From: Thermoplasmata archaeon
Lineage (GTDB): Archaea > Thermoplasmatota > Thermoplasmata > GCA-020350865
Length of the DNA: 5,424 nt
Assembly (NCBI GenBank): GCA_020351895.1
Contig: CP070672.1
Location: 544,484-549,907 of the forward strand
Reading direction: 5' to 3'
Within the stretch, counting starts at the first letter, position 1, and the number at the start of each line of letters is the position of its first letter. A program made the translations under genes and the position numbers. Under the pieces are notes generated by a model. That model saw nothing but the letters and a program-made list of their open reading frames with translations, was not told the origin of the DNA and searched no databases. Of the stretch, positions 1-5,358 are shown piece by piece.

Positions 1-978
1 AACACAATAAGAAACAATAACATATCAAACAATTATCGGGGAATCTGGCTCTGGGCATCGAGTAACAACACAATAATTGGCAATAACGTGTGGAATAACG
101 AAGAGGGTATTGGCCTTTGGTCTGCATCAAACTATAATACTGTGACACTAAACAATGTTTGGAACAATGGTTATAACGCCTTTGATGACGGACATGGCAT
201 AGATATCGATTTTATATCGTCAAAGAACATGGTCTATCACAACAATATCATCCATAATGCAAACCAAGCCATCGATACTGTGAACGATAACTCTTGGAAC
301 AACACCTATCCTTTGGGTGGCAATTACTGGTCTGATTATGACGGTGTGGACATTTATAAGGGCCCAAATCAGGACATTCTCGGTAATGATAGTATAGGTG
401 ATACTAATTACACAATAGATGTCGGCTCGGTTGATTACTATCCACTGATGTATCCAATGGGTAACTATCTATTCCTTTTCGAGGGTTGGAATCTCGTCTC
501 GATTCCAGCAATCCAATCGGATGAATATTTAGGCACGGTTTTAGAGCCAATTACGGGATCTTATGACTCTGTGCAGTGGTACAATGTCAGCGACAGCTCT
601 GACCAATGGAAGGCAAACAATACCTCAAAACCCGATTCCCTTAATGATCTGGAGGATATGGGACACACCAAAGGATTTTGGATAAATATCATTGAGCCAA
701 GGGGGGTTCTTTTCCAATACTCAGGCACCCAACCAACCCAAAACCAAACCATCACCCTCCATTCTGGCTGGAACATGGTTGGATTTCCTTCATTGAGGAA
801 CCACAACAGAACAGAAGGATTGAACAACCTTACCCTCGGGCAAGAAGTGGCCCTAATACAATGGTACGATGCTGAGACCAAAACCTGGCATGATATGGAA
901 GTGAATGATTATTTTGTGATCGGAAGAGGGTATTGGATTTACGCAAAAACCGAGTGTGAGTGGGAAGTTCCCTTATAA
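1..978 (+). CDS. NosD-like parallel beta-helix surface protein, C-terminal part (5' end outside window)
   Basis: The frame is open from base 1, so the gene starts upstream; 325 residues are visible. Residues 1-95 or so are Asn-rich short repeats of the NNTI..NN / N.GI.LW type, which form right-handed beta-helix coils in NosD/pectate-lyase-like proteins. They end in the NSWNNTYPLGGNYWSDYDG block (about 97-115), typical of the end of NosD-like helices. Two related C-terminal modules follow: GWNLVSIP (162-169) with a later VQWYN and GFWINI, then GWNMVGFP (256-263) with IQWYD and GYWIYA. The protein stops at WEVPL, with no transmembrane anchor or PGF-CTERM-like tail. Several N-x-S/T sites and the composition suggest an extracellular, probably glycosylated protein; the signal peptide would lie outside the window. 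The ligand is unknown: such helices often bind sugars or sit in the envelope. It converges on the minus-strand operon. The family call is firm, the function is not. Confidence 0.8.
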   Translation, partial: NTIRNNNISNNYRGIWLWASSNNTIIGNNVWNNEEGIGLWSASNYNTVTLNNVWNNGYNAFDDGHGIDIDFISSKNMVYHNNIIHNANQAIDTVNDNSWNNTYPLGGNYWSDYDGVDIYKGPNQDILGNDSIGDTNYTIDVGSVDYYPLMYPMGNYLFLFEGWNLVSIPAIQSDEYLGTVLEPITGSYDSVQWYNVSDSSDQWKANNTSKPDSLNDLEDMGHTKGFWINIIEPRGVLFQYSGTQPTQNQTITLHSGWNMVGFPSLRNHNRTEGLNNLTLGQEVALIQWYDAETKTWHDMEVNDYFVIGRGYWIYAKTECEWEVPL

Positions 979-1001
979 TAAAATACAAAAATAAAAGTAA
1001 G
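979..1001 (-). terminator. T-rich terminator between convergent units
   Basis: Read on the minus strand directly after the tRNA 3' end, this stretch is nearly all T and A, with runs TTTT, TTTTT and TTTT. Oligo-T tracts terminate archaeal RNA polymerase without a hairpin, so this probably ends the ribosomal-protein/tRNA transcript. The beta-helix gene stops right beside it on the other strand, so the spacer serves as a convergent boundary. Confidence 0.55.
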
Positions 1002-1015
1002 CGGGCCTGCCGGGA

Positions 1016-1035
1016 TTTTCATGTGCACTTCACAA
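1016..1035 (-). other. 20-nt T-loop intron of tRNA-Arg at position 59/60
   Basis: The insertion splits T-loop base 59 from base 60. The precursor folds into a textbook bulge-helix-bulge: outer helix is the T-stem itself (CCGGG/CCCGG), central helix TTCA/TGAA (4 bp), two 3-nt bulges both AAT cut as AA^T, inner helix TGTG/CACA and loop AAGTG. Cutting there restores the loop TTCAAAT. T-loop introns at 59/60 are known in Thermoproteales. Confidence 0.87.
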
Positions 1036-1056
1036 TTTGAACCCGGGATTAGGGCT

Positions 1057-1079
1057 CACCCCATCCGAAAAGAGGGATG
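1057..1079 (-). other. 23-nt canonical anticodon-loop intron at 37/38
   Basis: The precursor forms outer helix AGGGC/GCCCT (anticodon stem), central helix CTCC/GGGG (one U-G pair), bulge GGC cut as GG^C, bulge TGA cut as TG^A, and inner helix ATCC/GGAT closing an 8-nt loop. The central helix pairs exon bases 32-35 with the intron, as expected for archaeal tRNA introns. Splicing gives loop CTCCGGA with anticodon CCG. Confidence 0.88.
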
Positions 1080-1101
1080 CCGGAGGCCCTAGTGATATCC
1101 A

Positions 1102-1130
1102 CTTCAGTCCGGACAAAGACCTGCCCGGAT
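1102..1130 (-). other. D-loop intron of tRNA-Arg, about 29 nt, boundaries tentative
   Basis: Extra sequence lies between TAGC(A) and (T)GGATATCAC of the D-arm. Inner helix TCCGG (1129-1125) pairs with CCGGA (1112-1108). Next to it are 3-nt bulges CAA (1132-1130) and AGT (1103-1101). The central helix TAG/CTG has three pairs, with a G-A mismatch in the fourth place. Cutting after the second bulge base gives D-loop TAGCATGGATA, a normal archaeal pattern. There is no clear outer helix, so this is a relaxed motif. Cuts that leave TAGTGGATA (31 nt removed) fit the mature tRNA equally well. Confidence 0.7.
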
Positions 1131-1154
1131 TGCTACACCACAGGCCCAAAAGAG

Positions 1155-1388
1155 TTACTCCTCAAAGAGGCTCGGTGCTCCAGTATCAGGCACAGGAGCA
1201 GGAGCTTTTTCCTTGGTTTCCTTTACCTTGGGCTCCTCCTTCTTCTTGAATTCGGTATAGCCGCACTTGCCACAGGAGACGCGGTTTGAGTGTTCAGCCA
1301 AAAACACGCCATCCCCGCACTTGGGACATGTCTTTTTCTTTCTGATAAGGGCACCGTCCTTGACCTCGTAATGATTGACCTTAACCAT
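1155..1388 (-). CDS. rps27ae: Small-subunit ribosomal protein eS27 family (S27ae), C-terminally extended
   Basis: This 77-residue zinc-ribbon protein of the 30S subunit matches S27ae through residues 1-47: VNHYEVKDG near the N-terminus, a basic RKKK stretch, then C21-P-K-C24 and C39-G-K-C42 as the zinc ligands, and GYTEF after them. Most archaeal homologs stop soon after the ribbon at about 50-60 residues. Here a roughly 30-residue Lys/Glu/Pro tail follows and ends in an acidic SLFEE. The ATG directly abuts the rps24e stop (TAG then ATG), with a GAGGGTG Shine-Dalgarno-like site inside the end of rps24e, so the two are translationally coupled. The TAA stop lies 7 nt before the tRNA-Arg gene. 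Identity is firm; the role of the tail is unknown. Confidence 0.93.
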   Translation of the reverse strand: MVKVNHYEVKDGALIRKKKTCPKCGDGVFLAEHSNRVSCGKCGYTEFKKKEEPKVKETKEKAPAPVPDTGAPSLFEE

Positions 1389-1739
1389 CTAAGCACCCTC
1401 TTTCTTCTCTTTCTTTTCCTCTGCCTTGCCCTTTTTCTCTCCCCCCTCCTTCTTCTCCTCAAGAAGTTTATTCCTTTTTAGAACTGCCTTGGTTTCCATC
1501 TGAAGGGCATCGTCTTTTTTCTTGTAGACCTTGGCATAACCAAATGTCTCTGGTTTTCCGAACTCGGGTTTCATATTATCTATCACTATTCTATCTTTAT
1601 TTACCTTCAGCAACGTGGCTATCTCATCCCTGATATCCTTACGGCGTGGTGTGATCTCCTTTGGATGTGTAACCTTGAAGTTCACCTCCAACCTGCCAAT
1701 AACCGGATTTTCCTTCTTTGTAATAATCTCCACTTCCAT
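1389..1739 (-). CDS. rps24e: Small-subunit ribosomal protein eS24 (S24e)
   Basis: This 116-residue 30S protein has the S24e signature order: start MEVEIITKKENP, R-x-E-V-x-F near residue 20, THP, TP-R-K-D-I-R-D-E (about 30-40), then the KPEFGKPETFGYAKVY segment (about 57-72), which is typical of the family. The last 25 or so residues form a Lys/Glu-rich tail beyond the folded domain. Two starts are possible: TTG at 1745 and ATG at 1739. A GAGGT site (1750-1746) ends 6 nt before the ATG but would touch the TTG, so I chose the ATG. It follows the kinase gene closely and abuts rps27ae, as in other archaeal ribosomal clusters. Confidence 0.95.
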   Translation of the reverse strand: MEVEIITKKENPVIGRLEVNFKVTHPKEITPRRKDIRDEIATLLKVNKDRIVIDNMKPEFGKPETFGYAKVYKKKDDALQMETKAVLKRNKLLEEKKEGGEKKGKAEEKKEKKEGA

Positions 1740-1745
1740 ATCCAA

Positions 1746-1750
1746 ACCTC
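1746..1750 (-). promoter_or_regulatory. Shine-Dalgarno site deciding the rps24e start
   Basis: The minus strand reads GAGGT, then a 6-nt spacer TTGGAT, then ATG at 1739. This spacing rules in the ATG and rules out the in-frame TTG at 1745, which would directly abut the site. Confidence 0.7.
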
Positions 1751-1754
1751 TTTT

Positions 1755-2246
1755 TCATTTCATCTTTTTAAGCACATCCTTGACCTTCATCTTTGCTTCT
1801 TTCTCATCCAACACCACAACGAGGCCTATGTTGGGAAGACCGTATATGACGGCCGTGTTTTTGGGTGCAAGCCAAACACATGGGAGGGCAGCGAGATCCT
1901 CCTCGCCTTCCACCTCTATTCTCACTGTATCTTCGGTCTCATATGCGGATTTAACTGCATTCCAAAGTTCCCTGGTTAACATCCCGGGAGGGTTGTCAAC
2001 GTTAATAACGATTTTCCCGAATTCTTGAATTTGTGCCTTAAGGTTCTCAACATCATCTCTTTGAATCTTGAAATCAACAACGGAAATATCTGGAACGATC
2101 CCTTTTTTATAGAGAGTCAATGTGCACTTATCACCCACGGTCACAATGATATCCACATTCTTCAGGATGGCATCGAGCATGTCCTCATCAACCACCTCCC
2201 CCAAAGGAGTTTTCAGTTCGTCTCGAAGCCCCTCAGGCAGTCTCAT
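1755..2246 (-). CDS. GTP-dependent dephospho-CoA kinase (DUF359 family)
   Basis: A 163-residue protein matching the archaeal DUF359 family, shown in Thermococcus to phosphorylate dephospho-CoA with GTP, the last step of archaeal CoA synthesis. Visible family blocks in order: LRDELKTPLGEV (7-18), TVGDKCT (36-42), VVDFKIQR (56-63, the D-x-K-x-x-R element), NPPGMLT (85-91), VEGEEDL (112-118), LAP and YGLP (135-138). Length is normal for the family. The start is ATG 2246: the frame stays open to 2390, but that would run through spt4, and the family begins near LPEGLR. No Shine-Dalgarno site precedes this ATG. Instead a 10-codon mini-ORF from the end of spt4 stops on it (ATGA overlap), suggesting reinitiation. 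It sits between spt4 and rps24e in one run. It could be mistaken for an MptE-type protein, but these motifs fit DUF359. Confidence 0.87.
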   Translation of the reverse strand: MRLPEGLRDELKTPLGEVVDEDMLDAILKNVDIIVTVGDKCTLTLYKKGIVPDISVVDFKIQRDDVENLKAQIQEFGKIVINVDNPPGMLTRELWNAVKSAYETEDTVRIEVEGEEDLAALPCVWLAPKNTAVIYGLPNIGLVVVLDEKEAKMKVKDVLKKMK

Positions 2247-2271
2247 AGATTCTTTATGAGCGAAAAAATCA

Positions 2272-2457
2272 TCATCTGACCTTGAGTGCGTACTTTCCAT
2301 TTGCATCGATACCCACTTTTTTGGCGATTTCGGAGCGTGAATGGTTGACCATAATGAGGTAGCCCTGCCATTCTCTAGAGGTTTTTTCACCGCATATAGG
2401 GCATTTATCCTCTTCTGTGATTATCCGACAAGTCTTACAGGCTTTTAATGTAGACAT
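2272..2457 (-). CDS. spt4: Transcription elongation factor Spt4 (RpoE'')
   Basis: A 61-residue zinc protein, the partner of Spt5/NusG on the RNA polymerase clamp, which raises processivity. Zinc ligands are C7 and C10 (CKTC) and C19 and C22 (CPIC). The rest follows the family: a Ser-x-x-W-x-G-x segment (27-33), then SEIAKKVGI (42-50) and GKYALKV at the C-terminus. Length is normal for archaea. A GGGGATGA stretch lies a few bases upstream of the ATG as a ribosome-binding site. It begins 21 nt after the rpo7 stop; rpo7-spt4 adjacency is a classic archaeal arrangement. Its stop TGA overlaps the ATG codons of a small downstream mini-ORF. Confidence 0.95.
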   Translation of the reverse strand: MSTLKACKTCRIITEEDKCPICGEKTSREWQGYLIMVNHSRSEIAKKVGIDANGKYALKVR

Positions 2458-2478
2458 ACTTTCATCCCCATTTTTACA

Positions 2479-3096
2479 TCAGCTTTCCTTACCCTTTTTC
2501 TTCGCCTTTTTCTTGACTTTCTTCTTCTTTTTTGGTTTCTTTGGTGCTTCTCCACTTATATCCTCTTCTATCCAGTCAAATTTTCCTAATGCGGGTTGCC
2601 TCATTGTCAGACCTATCTTGCTCTCCCTAGGGCTTCTTTCGTTGATGCTCACTGCAACGATTCTTGCCCTTGCATCATCCCCCACCTTAAGATCCCTGCG
2701 TGAATCCTTTCCTATGAGCCGTGAATTGGCAACATCCACGTCTATGCGATCGTCCATGACTTGGCTAATATGCAAGAGGCCGTCTAAGGGGCCGAAACGC
2801 ACAAACGCTCCGAACTTCAGCATCTCACAGACTGTACCATGAACTATTTCCTGCAATTCGGGAACGAATATCAAGGCATCATACCTTACACCCTGATAAA
2901 CCGCACCATCGCCATGAACTATCCTTCCCTCTCCAATCCTTTCGATGTTCGTGGTGAGTACCGTTAAACCGCCGTTTTTACCGATCTTACCTTCAAAGTT
3001 CTCCTGTGTAAGTCTCTCAACCACCTCATCAACATTTTCGGTGAGCTGCTCAGGAGGCACCCTCACCACCTCTTCTCTCGTAACTATCAGATACAT
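2479..3096 (-). CDS. rpo7: DNA-directed RNA polymerase subunit Rpo7 (RpoE')
   Basis: This subunit forms, with Rpo4, the polymerase stalk that binds nascent RNA and aids promoter opening. The first 80 residues or so are the RNP-like tip-associated domain (MYLIVTREE, VRVPPEQL). Residues about 80-165 are an S1/OB domain with EIVHGTVCEMLKFGAFVRFGP and LLHISQ. A tail of about 24 residues has 14 lysines and extends past the usual end. Two ATGs are possible, 3102 and 3096. The upstream GGAAGTGA (3110-3103) lies 6 nt before the second and directly abuts the first, and the family starts with Met-Tyr, so I chose 3096 (205 residues). It heads the compact rpo7-spt4-kinase-rps24e-rps27ae run, 45 nt downstream of hppA. 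Confidence 0.93.
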   Translation of the reverse strand: MYLIVTREEVVRVPPEQLTENVDEVVERLTQENFEGKIGKNGGLTVLTTNIERIGEGRIVHGDGAVYQGVRYDALIFVPELQEIVHGTVCEMLKFGAFVRFGPLDGLLHISQVMDDRIDVDVANSRLIGKDSRRDLKVGDDARARIVAVSINERSPRESKIGLTMRQPALGKFDWIEEDISGEAPKKPKKKKKVKKKAKKKGKES

Positions 3097-3102
3097 TTTC
3101 AT

Positions 3103-3110
3103 TCACTTCC
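3103..3110 (-). promoter_or_regulatory. Shine-Dalgarno site deciding the rpo7 start
   Basis: GGAAGTGA closely resembles the anti-16S complement GGAGGTGA. It lies 6 nt before ATG 3096, the normal distance, and directly abuts ATG 3102. Confidence 0.6.
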
Positions 3111-3130
3111 ATGAAATTTCGTTGTTGCAA

Positions 3131-3139
3131 ATCTTAAAT
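3131..3139 (-). promoter_or_regulatory. Possible TATA box for the rpo7 operon
   Basis: The 45-nt gap after hppA reads ATTTAAGAT on the minus strand. A start about 25 nt further on would fall near 3110, just before the rpo7 start, giving a short leader. The match is weak, and readthrough from hppA is equally possible. Confidence 0.35.
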
Positions 3140-3141
3140 CT

Positions 3142-5181
3142 TCAACCTACTATGCTCCACTGCACTATAAACGACGCGAACACTAATGAAACTATCGACA
3201 TCAATTTTAACAGTATATTCAATGAAGGACCTGAGGTGTCTTTGAATGGATCGCCTACAGTGTCTCCGACAACTGCGGCCTTATGCGGCATGGACCCCTT
3301 TCCTCCAAAATGTCCTGCTTCGATATACTTTTTTGCATTGTCCCATGCACCACCAGCGTTGGCCATCATCACAGCCAGTAAAAATCCTGTAACGAGTGCT
3401 CCTACAAGCAGACCTCCAAGGGCTCGGGGGCCGAGAAGCAGGCCAACCACAATAGGTACTATTACCGCCGTCAATCCAGGCAGGATCATCTCTCTTTGGG
3501 CTGTTCTTGTACTTATATCAATACATGTATTGTAGTCCGGTTCAGCTGTTCCCTCCATGAGTCCTGGGATTTCTCTGAACTGTCTTCTTACCTCCTCTAC
3601 GATCTGAGATGCTGCCCTCCCAACTGCCTGCATTGTCATTGCACTGAATATGAAGGGGAGCATACCGCCGACAAAAAGACCAACCACGACTGCCGGATCC
3701 ATCAATGAAATATCAGTTATACCGGCAGCATCTGTGTAAGCCACAGTGAGTCCCAAGGCCGTTAGGGCAGCAGAGCCAATGGCAAAACCCTTTCCAGTTG
3801 CCGCTGTCGTATTTCCCAGTGCATCAAGGGCATCTGTTCTCTTTCTCACATTTTCTCCAAGATGGGCCTGCTCTGCTATGCCTCCGGCATTGTCAGCAAC
3901 AGGGCCGTATGCATCGGTTGCCAGGGTGATACCCAGGGTGGATAACATGCCCACTGCTGAGATGGCAATCCCGTATAAGCCTGCGAAAACATAGGACAGT
4001 AAAATGGCTGCACCCACTGTGATTATTGGAAATAAGGTGCTTTTCATCCCCACGGAAATGCCATTTATTATCGTGGGACCGGCCCCGGTAATGGAGGATT
4101 TGGCCAAATCCCGTGTGGGCTGGTAACTGTCAGATGTGAAGTACTCGGTGCTGAGGCCTATTATAACACCAGCCATAAGTCCAGATAAAATCGCTCCAAA
4201 TACCGAGATGTTTTCCCAGCCAAGCACAAAGTAAACCGCAATGAACGAAAAGGCAGTGACCAAAATGGCGGCCAGGTATATTCCTTTTCTCAGTGCCAAA
4301 AGCAGAGCACGCTGCTCTGCCTTCTCTCCAGTCCGTACAAAGAAGGTTCCTATTACAGAAGAGAAAATACCAAATCCTGCAATCACAACAGGCAACATCA
4401 CACAAGTGACAGGAAGTTCTCCATTGGTATAGGCCACATAGCCCAAGGCCATGGTGGCGATTATTGACCCAACATACGATTCATATAAATCCGCACCCAT
4501 GCCAGCAACATCTCCAACATTATCCCCCACATTGTCGGCTATGGTTGCCGGATTTCTGGGATCATCCTCGGGAATCCCGGCTTCCACCTTTCCAACCAGG
4601 TCTGCCCCTACATCAGCTGCCTTCGTGAATATCCCACCTCCAACTCTGGCGAACAATGCAATGGAGCTTGCCCCAAGGCCGAAACCTGCTATTGTTGATG
4701 TGATGGTTCCAAGATCATCCCCTGATACCGCCGAGAAAAAGAGGTAAATTACCATAAGACCAAGGAGGCCCAGTCCCACGACTGAGAGGCCCATGACAGT
4801 GCCACTGGAAAAGGCTATTCTCAAGCCTTTATTTAATCCCAATCTTGCACCTTCCGTGGTTCTTACATTGGCTTTTGTGGCGATATTCATCCCAATATAC
4901 CCAGCGAATGCGGATAAACTGGCACCTAAAACGAAGGCGATTGTGGTAAGGACACCAATGAGAACCGTGAGAACGAAGATCATTACGAACATGAAGTAAA
5001 GTATGGCCATGTACTGCCTCTTCAGGTAGGTCATGGCCCCTTCTCCTATGGCATTGGATATCTTCTGCATCGTATTTGATCCGGGATCTGCCCTCATGAT
5101 CCTTCTTGCGAATAGAAGCGCGAAAAGAAGCGCGATGAGGGCAGCGATTAATGAGAACATTATGAGAGTTCCGCCTATCAT
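3142..5181 (-). CDS. hppA: Membrane-bound ion-translocating pyrophosphatase, K+-dependent type
   Basis: A 679-residue, about 16-helix membrane enzyme that hydrolyses PPi and pumps Na+ and/or H+ outward. The active-site blocks are complete: K187, DVGADLVGK (190-198), [18 protein letters not shown] (207-224), [12 protein letters not shown] (from about 423), [11 protein letters not shown] (608-618) and [14 protein letters not shown] (639-652). In [10 protein letters not shown] (456-465) the residues are A460 and G463, the signature of K+-dependent enzymes; K+-independent ones carry Lys and Thr there. The ion-gate helix reads [13 protein letters not shown] with Glu at 234, the placement seen in Na+-pumping family members rather than the later Glu of plant H+-pumps, so Na+ transport is favoured but not proven. 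I chose ATG 5181 because AGGGG lies 8 nt upstream; a TTG at 5205 would add eight residues. It is divergent from the 5S gene and upstream of rpo7. Confidence 0.95.
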   Translation of the reverse strand: MIGGTLIMFSLIAALIALLFALLFARRIMRADPGSNTMQKISNAIGEGAMTYLKRQYMAILYFMFVMIFVLTVLIGVLTTIAFVLGASLSAFAGYIGMNIATKANVRTTEGARLGLNKGLRIAFSSGTVMGLSVVGLGLLGLMVIYLFFSAVSGDDLGTITSTIAGFGLGASSIALFARVGGGIFTKAADVGADLVGKVEAGIPEDDPRNPATIADNVGDNVGDVAGMGADLYESYVGSIIATMALGYVAYTNGELPVTCVMLPVVIAGFGIFSSVIGTFFVRTGEKAEQRALLLALRKGIYLAAILVTAFSFIAVYFVLGWENISVFGAILSGLMAGVIIGLSTEYFTSDSYQPTRDLAKSSITGAGPTIINGISVGMKSTLFPIITVGAAILLSYVFAGLYGIAISAVGMLSTLGITLATDAYGPVADNAGGIAEQAHLGENVRKRTDALDALGNTTAATGKGFAIGSAALTALGLTVAYTDAAGITDISLMDPAVVVGLFVGGMLPFIFSAMTMQAVGRAASQIVEEVRRQFREIPGLMEGTAEPDYNTCIDISTRTAQREMILPGLTAVIVPIVVGLLLGPRALGGLLVGALVTGFLLAVMMANAGGAWDNAKKYIEAGHFGGKGSMPHKAAVVGDTVGDPFKDTSGPSLNILLKLMSIVSLVFASFIVQWSIVG

Positions 5182-5189
5182 GCACAATT

Positions 5190-5194
5190 CCCCT
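5190..5194 (-). promoter_or_regulatory. Ribosome-binding site supporting the hppA ATG start
   Basis: AGGGG on the minus strand lies 8 nt before ATG 5181. The alternative TTG at 5205 is upstream of this site and so would not use it. Confidence 0.5.
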
Positions 5195-5241
5195 AATAAT
5201 GCCAAAGAAATCCTGATTTTGTGCGGTTATATCCTAATCCA

Positions 5242-5249
5242 TATATAAA
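5242..5249 (-). promoter_or_regulatory. TATA box for hppA
   Basis: TTTATATA on the minus strand is a near-consensus archaeal TATA box. Transcription would start about 25 nt downstream, near 5220, giving a leader of about 40 nt that includes the ribosome-binding site of hppA. Confidence 0.6.
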
Positions 5250-5321
5250 ATTAACTTATAGAAAAAGGAGCTGTATTGACGGTTAAATTACGGTAATAAT
5301 CGTAGTATATGGAAAGAAAGC

Positions 5322-5329
5322 CTTAAATA
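5322..5329 (+). promoter_or_regulatory. TATA box for 5S rRNA
   Basis: CTTAAATA follows a purine-rich GGAAAGAAAG stretch that could act as the BRE. A start 25-28 nt further on falls near 5350-5355, just before the mature 5S 5' end. This gives the 5S gene its own promoter. Confidence 0.6.
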
Positions 5330-5358
5330 AACCCTCTTGCATTATCCGAATCAAGAAA

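Larger units (their letters stand above)
1002..1147 (-). tRNA. tRNA-Arg(CCG) with three introns
   Basis: Reading minus from 1147, the acceptor strand GGGCCTG (1147-1141) pairs perfectly with CAGGCCC (1009-1003); G1002 is the discriminator and CCA is not encoded. The 146-nt gene reduces to 74 nt once three insertions are removed: about 1130-1102 (D-loop), 1079-1057 (37/38) and 1035-1016 (59/60). The mature form has T8, A14, G15, G18G19, A21, T33, anticodon CCG (1083-1081), C48 (Levitt partner of G15), T-stem CCGGG/CCCGG, T54 T55 C56, A58 and C61. The D-stem is GTG/CAC with a 13-22 mismatch, and the anticodon stem is AGGGC/GCCCT. CCG reads the Arg codon CGG. The gene starts 7 nt after the rps27ae stop on the same strand, so it is probably cotranscribed and released by RNase P and 3' processing. 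The tRNA call is strong; only the D-loop intron ends are uncertain. Confidence 0.9.

Noticed and set aside
1..330. Repeated AACAAT/AATAAC words suggesting a DNA repeat array
   Set aside because: They are irregular in spacing and are the codons of the Asn-rich beta-helix coils, not a CRISPR or satellite.
1079..1084. Reading the tRNA anticodon as TCC (Gly) by shifting the loop one base
   Set aside because: That would put C at position 33 and break the perfect 37/38 bulge-helix-bulge; T33 with CCG fits all constraints.
1037..1289. Open frames on the plus strand across 1037-1249 and 1077-1289
   Set aside because: They lie over the tRNA and the 3' end of rps27ae in antisense, have no recognisable domain and no ribosome-binding site.
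1615..2028. 137-codon plus-strand frame over rps24e and the kinase
   Set aside because: It is antisense to two firmly identified genes and its Ser/Thr/Phe-rich translation is typical of a shadow frame.
2247..2390. N-terminal extension of the kinase to 2390
   Set aside because: The added residues overlap spt4 in another frame and do not resemble the family N-terminus, which begins near LPEGLR.
4451..4747. Plus-strand frames inside hppA, such as 4451-4747 and 3746-3994
   Set aside because: They are antisense to highly conserved catalytic parts of the pyrophosphatase and show Pro/Ser/Ala-rich shadow composition.
5112..5136. Short direct repeat AGAAGCGCGA within the hppA N-terminal coding region
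   Set aside because: It encodes repeated hydrophobic residues (LLFALLFA) of the first membrane helix, so protein sequence explains it.
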